In this document: one piece after another, positions 24,314 to 31,006 of the stretch
How the letters are laid out: every line of letters starts with the position of its first letter
Position numbering within the stretch: the first letter of the stretch is position 1
Assembly (NCBI GenBank): GCA_013696745.1
Contig: JACCXZ010000008.1
Location: 1-38,131 of the forward strand
DNA from: Nocardioidaceae bacterium
GTDB taxonomy: Bacteria; Actinomycetota; Actinomycetes; Propionibacteriales; Nocardioidaceae
DNA length: 38,131 nt
Direction of reading: 5' to 3'
Position numbers and translations under genes: made by a program
Notes under the pieces: model-generated
Databases searched by the model: none
Seen by the model: the letters and a program-made list of their open reading frames with translations, nothing else
What the model was told of the DNA's origin: nothing

Positions 24314-24784
24314 GTGTCGACGAGCCGATACCACCTCGCGCGTGGCGCGAGCATGCTGGCGTTCGGTGGGTCGTCGCTGTTGTGCGGTGGGGCCTACCTC
24401 AGCGGCGTCGTGCTCGAGCGGATCACCGACGGAAGCGCCGGATGGGTGGCCCTGCGTGCCGTCCTCCTGGTGCTCGCCGTGGTCTTCCTGGTCGGCCTGC
24501 TGCGTGCGCTGTGGCGCCTGGTACGACCACCGGTGGCTCTGCGCATGGACACCGAGGGCTACTCGATGGCACGCAGCATCGGCTCGGGGATCCGGGCGGC
24601 CGGCTGGCAGGACGTGGAACGGGTCGAGTCCGTGACGTCGGGCCGCAGCACGGTCGTCGTCGTGCGCCTGCACTCCGGGGCCACCACGCAGATCCCGGCT
24701 CGGCTGGTGGAGGAACCGCTGGGCGACTGGACGGCTGAGCTCGACGAGCGTCTCAACACCGCACACGGACAACGTCGGTTGTAG
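24314..24784 (+). CDS. Two-helix membrane protein with a PH-like cytoplasmic domain
   Basis: A 156-residue protein. Two membrane segments lie at about 12-36 and 42-66. They are followed by a soluble beta-rich region (VALRMDTEGYSM, GWQDVERVESVTSGRSTVVVVRLHSGATTQIPA) like the bacterial PH-type domains of DUF2244/PH_10 proteins. The function is unknown. The GTG at 24314 has an AAAGGA ribosome site just upstream. The gene lies between two tRNA-Ser genes on the same strand, so it could be transcribed through the first one. Confidence 0.7.
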   Translation: MSTSRYHLARGASMLAFGGSSLLCGGAYLSGVVLERITDGSAGWVALRAVLLVLAVVFLVGLLRALWRLVRPPVALRMDTEGYSMARSIGSGIRAAGWQDVERVESVTSGRSTVVVVRLHSGATTQIPARLVEEPLGDWTAELDERLNTAHGQRRL

Positions 24785-24866
24785 GGGGGTCCCGAGGCCC
24801 TGTGCTGCTTCCTGGTAGCGGCCTGTAGCCTGTCTCGGCGGGCCGGTCCTCGTGACCGGACGGCGT

Positions 24867-24953
24867 GGAGGTGTCGCATAGTGGCCTAGTGCGCCCGCCT
24901 GCTAAGCGGGTTGAGGATGAAACCTCTCGCGGGTTCAAATCCCGCCACCTCCG
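24867..24953 (+). tRNA. tRNA-Ser (anticodon GCT)
   Basis: The acceptor stem GGAGGTG/CACCTCC is perfect. The anticodon loop CTGCTAA holds GCT at 24901-24903, between CCCGC and GCGGG. A long variable arm (TTGAGGATGAAACCTCTC) is present, and the T arm is GCGGG-TTCAAAT-CCCGC. The discriminator is G, and the next three bases happen to be CCA (24954-24956), so CCA may be encoded. It reads AGC and AGU codons. Confidence 0.95.
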
Positions 24954-25020
24954 CCACGAATGGTACAGCCGCTGATGGCTCGGCCTGTGCTAGACAGGCG
25001 CATCAACCAAGGGGGCGCAC

Positions 25021-26205
25021 GTGGGTCAGCTCAGTCTCGGAGTCATGGCGCGGTCGCGCAAGGAGAACGAGCGCCGGCTGCCGATCCACCCGCTGCACGT
25101 GGAACGGATCGAGCCCGACCTCCGGGCGCGTGTCTACCTCGAGCATGGCTACGGCGAACCCTTCGGCGTGCCCGATGCGCAGCTGGCGTCCTTCGTCGGC
25201 GGGCTGCGTTCACGCGAGCAGCTGATCGCCGAGTGTGACGTCATCCTGCTGCCCAAGCCGCTGCCGGAGGATCTCGCGCAGCTGCGCGAGGGGCAGGTGC
25301 TGTGGGGTTGGCCGCACTGCGTCCAGGATGAGCAGCTCACTCAGGTGGCTGTCGACCGGCGCCTGACGCTCATCGCGTTCGAGGGGATGAACCACTGGAC
25401 CGACGACGGCCGGTTCAACCTGCACGTCTTCCACAAGAACAACGAGCTGGCCGGGTACTGCTCGGTGCTGCACGCCTTGCAGGTCATCGGATCGACGGGC
25501 GACTACGGTCGTCGGCTGAGCGCCGCCGTGATCGGCTTCGGAGCGACCGCCCGCGGGGCCGTGACCGCCTTGAACGCCCACGGCGTGCACGACGTCCATG
25601 TCCTCACCCACCGCGACGTGGCTGCGGTCAGCTCGCCTATTCATTCCACCCGGATGGTGCACTTCGAGCACGACCCGGTGCACCCGCGCAACTGCCACGT
25701 GTCGACCGACAGCGGGCAGGTGCCGATGGCCGAGTTCCTTGCCGAGCACGACATCATCGTCAACTGCGTTCTGCAGGACACCGACGCGCCCCTGACCTTC
25801 CTCGTCGACGACGACCTCGCCATGCTGACGCCGGGAAGTCTCGTCGTCGACGTCTCCTGCGACGAAGGCATGGGCTTCAGCTGGGCGCGACCCACCTCGT
25901 TCGATGAGCCGACCTTCGTGATCGGGTCCAACGTCCACTACTACGGCGTGGACCACAGCCCGTCGTACCTGTGGAACTCCGCCACCTGGGAGGTCAGCGA
26001 GGCGCTGCTGCCGTACGTCCGGGCGGTGCTGACCGGCCGCGACGCTTGGGAAGCCGACGAGACCCTCCGGCGCGCCATCGAGATCCGCGAGGGTGTCATC
26101 CGGAACGCCGACATCCTGTCCTTCCAGCACCGCTCGCCGGACTACCCGCACGTCCTCACCCGTACTGGCGAGCGGCTGGGATCGGCTGCTCAGCGCCCAC
26201 GTTGA
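25021..26205 (+). CDS. N5-(carboxyethyl)ornithine synthase-like dehydrogenase
   Basis: A 394-residue protein of the alanine dehydrogenase/PNT superfamily that looks most like N5-(carboxyethyl)ornithine synthase, which joins pyruvate and ornithine with NADPH. The N-terminal substrate domain starts with SLGVMARSRKENERRLPIHP, the family hallmark, and includes EHGYGEPFGVPD. The nucleotide-binding domain has AVIGFGATARGAVTALNAHG (GxGxxxxG). DVSCDEGMGFSWARPT and NVHYYGVDHSPSYLWNSAT follow. The start is GTG after a GGGGG site, 68 bases past the tRNA-Ser gene. No ornithine, siderophore or opine genes are next to it, so the physiological product is open. An alanine-dehydrogenase-like activity on another substrate is possible. 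Confidence 0.85.
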   Translation: MGQLSLGVMARSRKENERRLPIHPLHVERIEPDLRARVYLEHGYGEPFGVPDAQLASFVGGLRSREQLIAECDVILLPKPLPEDLAQLREGQVLWGWPHCVQDEQLTQVAVDRRLTLIAFEGMNHWTDDGRFNLHVFHKNNELAGYCSVLHALQVIGSTGDYGRRLSAAVIGFGATARGAVTALNAHGVHDVHVLTHRDVAAVSSPIHSTRMVHFEHDPVHPRNCHVSTDSGQVPMAEFLAEHDIIVNCVLQDTDAPLTFLVDDDLAMLTPGSLVVDVSCDEGMGFSWARPTSFDEPTFVIGSNVHYYGVDHSPSYLWNSATWEVSEALLPYVRAVLTGRDAWEADETLRRAIEIREGVIRNADILSFQHRSPDYPHVLTRTGERLGSAAQRPR

Positions 26206-26237
26206 CTCAGGCGGTGTCGCACGGCCAGGGTCGTGGC

Positions 26238-26708
26238 ATGGCAGCAAATCTCGCGACAGCTGACCGGGTCGAACGCCAGACCCTCCTGGACTTCGTACGC
26301 CCACGGCACAAGGGCACGCTCGTCACGCGGCGCCGCGACGGGCGCCCGCAGTTGTCCCCGGTCGCCTGCGGCGTCGACGTCGAGGGTCGCATCGTGATCG
26401 CGACCTATCCCGAGCGCGTCAAGGTACGTAACGTGCGTCGGGCTCCTGAGGTGTCGATCCTGATCCACTCCGACGACTGGGACGGCCCGTACGTCCAGGT
26501 CGACGGCACCGCCGAGGTCATCGACATGCCGGCCGCCGTCGAGCCACTGGTCGACTACTTCCGGGCGATCTCCGGGGAGCACCCCGACTGGGCGGAGTAC
26601 CGCGAGGCGATGCAGCGTCAGGGCAAGTCGATGATCCGGATCACGATCGAGCGCTGGGGCCCGATCGCCACCGGGGGGTTCCCGCCCGGCCGTGCACCGC
26701 AGGGCTGA
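26238..26708 (+). CDS. PPOX-class F420-dependent oxidoreductase
   Basis: A 156-residue flavin/F420 split-barrel protein. Visible features are the N-terminal helix, GTLVTRRRDGRPQLSPVACGVD, which contains the cofactor-contacting loop, VIATYPERVKVRNVRRAPEVSILI, and GPYVQVDGTAEVIDMPAA. These match PPOX-class proteins annotated as F420-binding in actinobacteria. The ATG at 26238 begins directly before the first helix. It lies 32 bases after the carboxyethylornithine synthase-like gene and may be in the same transcript. The substrate is unknown. Confidence 0.88.
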   Translation: MAANLATADRVERQTLLDFVRPRHKGTLVTRRRDGRPQLSPVACGVDVEGRIVIATYPERVKVRNVRRAPEVSILIHSDDWDGPYVQVDGTAEVIDMPAAVEPLVDYFRAISGEHPDWAEYREAMQRQGKSMIRITIERWGPIATGGFPPGRAPQG

Positions 26709-26723
26709 GCCCCGGACGTCCAG

Positions 26724-26754
26724 GCTGCTCGGTCAGGGGCGACGGCCGAGCAGC
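26724..26754. terminator. Possible bidirectional terminator
   Basis: GCTGCTCGG (26724-26732) and CCGAGCAGC (26746-26754) form a perfect 9-bp stem with a 13-base loop between two convergent genes. It overlaps the last codons of the minus-strand gene. There is no T-run, as is common in high-GC actinobacteria. Confidence 0.4.
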
Positions 26755-27305
26755 GCGAGTAGCCGTGCCTGAGGATCCTGCGAATCGGCGTGCACCGGAT
26801 CGTGGAAGAGTCCCGACCTGGTGAGCTCGTGCTCGTGTGCTCGGGCGTACGCGAGCACGTGGGCGACCACGTCGTCGTCGAGGTCCTCGCTCAGGCCGGC
26901 TCCACGCGCAAGATCCCAGGCGTGCACGGTGAGGTCCAGCAGCATCTCCTCGGCGTACTCATCGACCGGGCGCTCCCCCGATGACAGCTGCACCGTGTCG
27001 TCCGCACCGGCAACGGCCCAGGCGTCCATCGAGTCGTTGATGGCAAGCGTCCAGCTCTTCTGGGGGTTCGCATTGAGCACGTCCCCGTCGAAACGGGCAC
27101 CCACCTCTGCGGTGGTGGCCCCTTCGAGCAGTGGGACCGCCCACAGGTGCTCGACGACGAGGTGCCCGACCAGATCGCGCACCGTCCACTCGCTGCAGGG
27201 TGTCGGGCGGTCCCAAGCGTCGTCGGGGATGTCAAGGACACGGGAGCCGAACTCCTTGGCGGCGGTCGGCAGGAGGTCACGGGCGGACAGGCCGGTAGTC
27301 GACAT
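26733..27305 (-). CDS. TIGR03086 family DinB-like metal-binding protein
   Basis: A 190-residue protein of the mycothiol-dependent maleylpyruvate isomerase-like/DinB superfamily. DRPTPCSEWTVRDLVGHLVVEHLW contains the first metal-binding histidine, and DLTVHAWDLARG contains the second. The spacing agrees with TIGR03086. Such proteins may use mycothiol as a cofactor, but the substrate here is unknown. The start ATG at 27305 is divergent from the sigma-factor gene, and the two share a 112-base intergenic region. Confidence 0.88.
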   Translation of the reverse strand: MSTTGLSARDLLPTAAKEFGSRVLDIPDDAWDRPTPCSEWTVRDLVGHLVVEHLWAVPLLEGATTAEVGARFDGDVLNANPQKSWTLAINDSMDAWAVAGADDTVQLSSGERPVDEYAEEMLLDLTVHAWDLARGAGLSEDLDDDVVAHVLAYARAHEHELTRSGLFHDPVHADSQDPQARLLALLGRRP

Positions 27306-27417
27306 GTCCCCAGCCTCGCGTGCGAGGGCACGCCTGTCATCCCGAAGACCCGCACCGGGTTCGGCGTCGTGTCATCTTCCAGAGGTGCCTCGCGGGTAGA
27401 TGCGACGAGGGGGTGCC

Positions 27418-27868
27418 ATGCGCGACAACGATCAGGGTTTTGCCGAGTTCGTCGCACGCGAGCTCCCCGGCCTGCTGCGACTGGGACGTGTCCTGACCCT
27501 CAACGAGCACGACGCGTGGGATCTGGCGCAGGAGTGCCTGGTCAGGGTCGGCACGCGGTGGTCGCGTCTGGACCAGGAAGCGAACGTCGCAGCGTACGCC
27601 CACAAGACACTTGTGAATCTCAACCTCAACCGGTTGCGCCGGCTCGCCCGTGAGCCCCCACTGGCCGTTGCAGACGCCCAGGGCGTCGATCAGGCAACCG
27701 TGGACGGCGACGCGGGAACCTACGACCCGTGGCTCGAGATCGCACTGAAGCGGCTGCCGCCGAGACAGCGGGCGGTCGTCGCCCTGCGCTTTCAAGACTC
27801 ACCTTTCGCGCGCCATGGTCTCGCTGCGGGAGGCCCGGCGACTCAGCAGTGCAGGAGAAATGCCATGA
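27418..27868 (+). pseudogene. SigE-family ECF sigma factor, region 4.2 deleted
   Basis: The N-terminal half is a normal ECF sigma region 2: FAEFVARELPGLLRLGRVLTLNEHDAWDLAQECLVRVGTRW and AYAHKTLVNLNLNRLRR. Region 4 begins with LPPRQRAVVALRF near residue 124, but then the frame reads unrelated sequence (QDSPFARHGLAAGG). In the next frame, the bases from 27791 encode F-KTHLSRAMVSLREARRLSSAGEMP and a TGA at 27866-27868. That is the end of a sigma factor (normally ...SVGTVKTHLSRA). About 20 residues of the recognition helix-turn-helix are absent between the two parts, so an out-of-frame deletion has occurred at about 27790-27793. The ATG at 27418 has a GAGGGGG site; an ATG at 27400 is less likely. 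In the original frame the stop overlapped the next gene's ATG. Confidence 0.8.
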
Positions 27869-28200
27869 ACAGCGCAGAGTCCGAAGAGCTCGCTGCGCGC
27901 ATCCAGCGGCTGGCCGATCGCTGCGCCGCACCCCTGGACGCGCACGCACAGATCGTGGCAGGTGTCCGTCGGCGCAGGCGGCGGTACCGGGCTACCAGCG
28001 CGCTCGCGGTCGGCGCCGTGGTGGCCGTCCTGGGCGGTGTCTACGCGTTGGTCGGCCCGGTGAACCCTGCCGGACCGACCGAGGCCGTTGAACAGAAGAG
28101 TCTTGCGGCCGATCCGGAGACATCGATCACGCCTGAGCCTCCGCCGCTCACCGACACGGGCAGGGCCGTCACCTCGATCGCCTACTGCCTGGGCGACTGA
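27865..28200 (+). CDS. Small membrane protein downstream of sigma factor (possible anti-sigma or target)
   Basis: A 111-residue protein with an N-terminal helical cytoplasmic part (ESEELAARIQRLADRCAAPLDAHAQIVAGVRRRRRRYR), one membrane segment (about 51-70) after an Arg-rich stop, and a short Pro-rich tail. It has its own AGGAGA site and an ATG at 27865. Genes of this shape commonly follow SigE-family sigma genes in actinobacteria. Owing to the deletion upstream, the sigma reading frame now enters this gene in frame with no stop, so a 260-residue fusion from 27418 could also be made. I do not see a zinc-binding anti-sigma motif. Confidence 0.55.
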   Translation: MNSAESEELAARIQRLADRCAAPLDAHAQIVAGVRRRRRRYRATSALAVGAVVAVLGGVYALVGPVNPAGPTEAVEQKSLAADPETSITPEPPPLTDTGRAVTSIAYCLGD

Positions 28201-28235
28201 CAGCCGCATGGCCGCAGTTGAGCCAGACTGTGCGG

Positions 28236-29339
28236 ATGCGGACCGTGGGCGTGGAGGAGGAGCTGCTGCTGGTGGACGCCGGCACGGGGGCTCCGGTGTC
28301 GGTGGCGCCGGCTGTACTGCGGCAGGAGGGATCGGGCCACGGCCACCACGAGGGCGAACAGCCGGGCGGCACGCTGGACTCCGAGCTGAAGCAGGAGCAG
28401 GTCGAGACCGACACCCGCCCACACACGGACCTGGCCGCCGTGGCCGAGGAGCTGTGGGCCTGGCGCCGGCACGTGGATGCCTCGGCCCGCGAGTCCGGCG
28501 CCCGGCTGGCGGCGCTGGCGACCTCTCCCGTTCCGGCCACCCCCCGGACCACGCCGACCGAGCGCTACCTCCGGATGGCCGAGCACTTCGGCCTCACCCA
28601 GCACGAGCAGCTTGCCAACGGGTGCCACGTACATGTGTCGATCGACTCGCCTGAGGAGGGCGTGGCCGTGCTCGACCGGATCCGGGTCTGGCTCCCGGTG
28701 CTGACAGCACTGTCGGCGAACTCGCCGTACTGGCAGGGGGCGGACTCGCTGTACGGGAGCTTTCGCTCCCAAGCGTGGGGGCGCTGGCCCATGGCCGGCC
28801 CGATCGACGTGCAGGAATCGGTCGAGCGCTACCGCGCCCTGATCGACGAGATGCTCGCCACCGGGGTCGTGCTGGACGAGGACATGGTGTACTTCGACGC
28901 CCGGTTGGCTCGGGGGTACCCCACGATCGAACTCCGTGTCGCCGACGTCTGCCTGTACGTCGAGGACGCGGTGCTGATCGCGGGCCTGGCCCGGGCGCTG
29001 GTCGAGACGGCAGTCGAGGAGTGGCGGACCGGCCGGGCGCCGGTGTCCACCCCGACGTCGTTGCTGCGTCTGGCGCGCTGGCGGGCCGCGCGCAGTGGCC
29101 TGACCGACGTCCTTGTGCATCCGCTGGACAACCGCCCTCGCCCGGCCGGCGAGGTCGTCGCCGCGCTGTTCGAGCACGTCCGACCGGCCCTGGACGCGGC
29201 CGGGGACCAGGAGCAGGTGCGGATGCTCCTGGCGCAGGTGCAGCAGCGGGGGACCGGGTCACACCGGCAGCGGCAGGTGTTCGAGCGGACCGGCCGGCTC
29301 TCCGCGGTCGCGTTGGATGCGGCAGACGTCACGTGCTGA
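28236..29339 (+). CDS. YbdK-type carboxylate-amine ligase (GCS2 family)
   Basis: A 367-residue ATP-grasp-like ligase of the glutamate-cysteine ligase 2 family. The N-terminus RTVGVEEELLLVD provides the conserved acidic residues of the active site. SELKQEQVET and NGCHVHVSIDS carry the metal- and substrate-binding groups, and ANSPYWQGADSLYGSFRSQAWGRWPMAGP is diagnostic. It may make a gamma-glutamyl compound; the true substrate of YbdK-like proteins is not settled. I chose the ATG at 28236 because conserved sequence starts there. A GTG at 28230 and a TTG at 28218 are also in frame. Confidence 0.93.
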   Translation: MRTVGVEEELLLVDAGTGAPVSVAPAVLRQEGSGHGHHEGEQPGGTLDSELKQEQVETDTRPHTDLAAVAEELWAWRRHVDASARESGARLAALATSPVPATPRTTPTERYLRMAEHFGLTQHEQLANGCHVHVSIDSPEEGVAVLDRIRVWLPVLTALSANSPYWQGADSLYGSFRSQAWGRWPMAGPIDVQESVERYRALIDEMLATGVVLDEDMVYFDARLARGYPTIELRVADVCLYVEDAVLIAGLARALVETAVEEWRTGRAPVSTPTSLLRLARWRAARSGLTDVLVHPLDNRPRPAGEVVAALFEHVRPALDAAGDQEQVRMLLAQVQQRGTGSHRQRQVFERTGRLSAVALDAADVTC

Positions 29340-29434
29340 CTGATCCGTCCGGCAATCGCTTCTCCCTCACGATGCCTCATCGGTGGGAAGGCGAGACGCG
29401 CTTTGCGATCAGTGAGTCCATGATTCTCGGATGA
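29333..29434 (+). CDS. Possible 33-residue small ORF
   Basis: A GTG at 29333 inside the end of the YbdK-type gene opens a 33-codon frame whose TGA overlaps the ATG of the DUF1360 gene (ATGA). The peptide begins MLTDPSGNRFSLTMPHRWEG. The DPSGNRFSL segment resembles the end of glyoxalase-like domains, so it may be a remnant rather than a gene. The tight overlap on both sides is the only argument for translation. No strong ribosome site is visible. Confidence 0.25.
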   Translation: MLTDPSGNRFSLTMPHRWEGETRFAISESMILG

Positions 29435-30012
29435 GCTCTTTCTCGACCGACCGTCCACACGCGCACGTTCCTCCCCGGATCGTGAGCTCGTGGCGATCTG
29501 TGCTGACTGATCGCTTCCGTACCGGGTGCGACTACGCGGACGAGGACCGCCCCTTGCGCGGCTACGTCGCACTGACCAGCGTCTACCTCGGCGTCAGCGC
29601 TGCACTCCTGCGACGCGCCGGTCGGGTCTCGTCGGTCCGGATCTCCGCGGGCGACATCGTTCTGATCGGACTGGCGTCGCACCGGCTGAGCCGCACAGTG
29701 ACCAAGGAGGCCATCGCTTCTCCCTTGCGGGCGCCCTTCACCCGCTACACCCGGTCCGGCGTTGCCTCCGAGGTCTCGGAGGAGGTCGTCGCGGACAGCA
29801 CCCACCACCCGTACGCCCATGCCGTCGGAGAACTGCTGACGTGCCCCTTCTGCATGGCGCAATGGACCTCGACCGGTCTGGTGGCCGCGTACATCCTTGC
29901 GCCACGTCAAGCCCGCGTAGTGACGGCGATTCTCGACTCCGCGGCGATCGCCAACGTGTTGCACCTGCTGTACTCGTCGCTGGCTGAACGCGTCGAGCGC
30001 CAACCCGATTGA
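29431..30012 (+). CDS. DUF1360 family membrane protein
   Basis: A 193-residue protein with DUF1360 features: LRGYVALTSVYLGVSAALLRR (first membrane helix), IVLIGLASHRLSRTVTKEAIASPLRAPFTRY, and the cysteine motif ELLTCPFCMAQWTS, followed by another hydrophobic helix (TGLVAAYILAPRQARVVTAIL). The function of the family is unknown; Bacillus members are annotated in connection with spore coats. The start ATG overlaps the small ORF upstream. Confidence 0.85.
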   Translation: MSSFSTDRPHAHVPPRIVSSWRSVLTDRFRTGCDYADEDRPLRGYVALTSVYLGVSAALLRRAGRVSSVRISAGDIVLIGLASHRLSRTVTKEAIASPLRAPFTRYTRSGVASEVSEEVVADSTHHPYAHAVGELLTCPFCMAQWTSTGLVAAYILAPRQARVVTAILDSAAIANVLHLLYSSLAERVERQPD

Positions 30013-30051
30013 TGCGATGCACGGCGGGACGACTCGCTGCCCGAGGACACG

Positions 30052-30384
30052 ATGGCACCCGGTGCCGTGCGCCGAATCGGCCGGTGGGCCGTCGGTACGA
30101 CACCTGCCGGCGAGGATTTAGCGGTGTCCCGTCGGTGTCGTCACCAGCTCGCCGACATGAGTACCGGGACCGTGGACGCCGACGGGTGCCTGGTCTGTCC
30201 CTGGCACCAGAGCCGGTACGACGTGCAGGACGAAAGGATGGTGACCGGACCGCGCGGCTTCCTCACGTACCACGGCGCAACGCCTTGCTACGCCCGGCTG
30301 GTGCTCGCCTACGGCCGCTACCTGCGGCTGGCTGCCGCGCGCGTGGTGCGCCGCGACGGGCGGGTCCGCGTCGAGTCGCGGTGA
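30052..30384 (+). CDS. Rieske-type 2Fe-2S ferredoxin domain protein
   Basis: A 110-residue protein with the Rieske cluster motifs CRH (Cys29, His31) and CPWH (Cys49, His52) separated by 17 residues, the distance expected. It may act as an electron carrier or as a detached domain of an oxygenase. No oxygenase or reductase partner is adjacent. The ATG at 30052 has GAGGA 7 bases upstream. It is on the same strand as the DUF1360 gene, 39 bases downstream. Confidence 0.85.
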   Translation: MAPGAVRRIGRWAVGTTPAGEDLAVSRRCRHQLADMSTGTVDADGCLVCPWHQSRYDVQDERMVTGPRGFLTYHGATPCYARLVLAYGRYLRLAAARVVRRDGRVRVESR

Positions 30385-30444
30385 AACAGCGTGAGCTCGC
30401 TGGACCCCGCATCCGTGACTCGCGGCGGCTTGTAGCATCGCGAG

Positions 30445-30954
30445 GTGCCCGAACGGATCCTCATCTACGGTGTCACAGGGTCCGGCAAGACGACCCTGGC
30501 CGCCCGCGTCGCGGCGCGAACGGGATTGCCCTGGCACGCAGTGGACGACCTGACGTGGGAGCCGGGCTGGGTTGAGGTATCGCTGGAGGAGCAGCGTCGG
30601 CGCGTCGCGACCATCTGCGCTGGTGAGCGGTGGATCCTCGACACGGCCTACTCCCAGTGGATCGACGTCCCGCTGGCTCGGGTCCAGCTGATCGTGGCTC
30701 TCGACTACCCGAGGTGGTTCTCGCTCGGCAGGCTGTTGCGGCGCAGCCTGCTTCGCGCGGTTGACCACCGCCCGATCTGCAACGGCAACACCGAGTCGTT
30801 TCGCCAGCTGTTCTCCCGCGGCTCGATCCTCGTGTGGCACTTCCGGTCCTTCGACTCCAAGCGTGGTCGCATCCTCGACTGGGCCGCAGACCCGTCCGCG
30901 CCGGCCGTCGTCCGCCTAGCCTCGCCGCGGGCTACCCGCCGCTGGCTCGCGTAG
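30445..30954 (+). CDS. Small P-loop NTPase (adenylate kinase/FlaR-like)
   Basis: A 169-residue P-loop protein. The Walker A motif is GVTGSGKTTLA near residue 9. DDLTWEPGW, WILDTAYSQW and IVALDYPRWFSLGRLLRRSL correspond to the nucleotide kinase-like proteins often annotated as adenylate kinase or topology-modulation protein FlaR. It probably binds ATP and may phosphorylate a small molecule. The GTG at 30445 is the only start before the P-loop strand, with a TAGCAT that could be a -10 box only 8 bases earlier, so a leaderless or very short leader transcript is possible. Confidence 0.82.
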   Translation: MPERILIYGVTGSGKTTLAARVAARTGLPWHAVDDLTWEPGWVEVSLEEQRRRVATICAGERWILDTAYSQWIDVPLARVQLIVALDYPRWFSLGRLLRRSLLRAVDHRPICNGNTESFRQLFSRGSILVWHFRSFDSKRGRILDWAADPSAPAVVRLASPRATRRWLA

Positions 30955-31006
30955 GATCAGCAGTCGCACCACCGCCCCTGGACGACGACCGAACGGCTGC
31001 AACAGC

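Noticed and set aside
24185-24953. Prophage or island attachment at the tRNA-Ser genes
   Set aside because: No repeat of a tRNA 3' end, integrase or phage gene is seen in the window.
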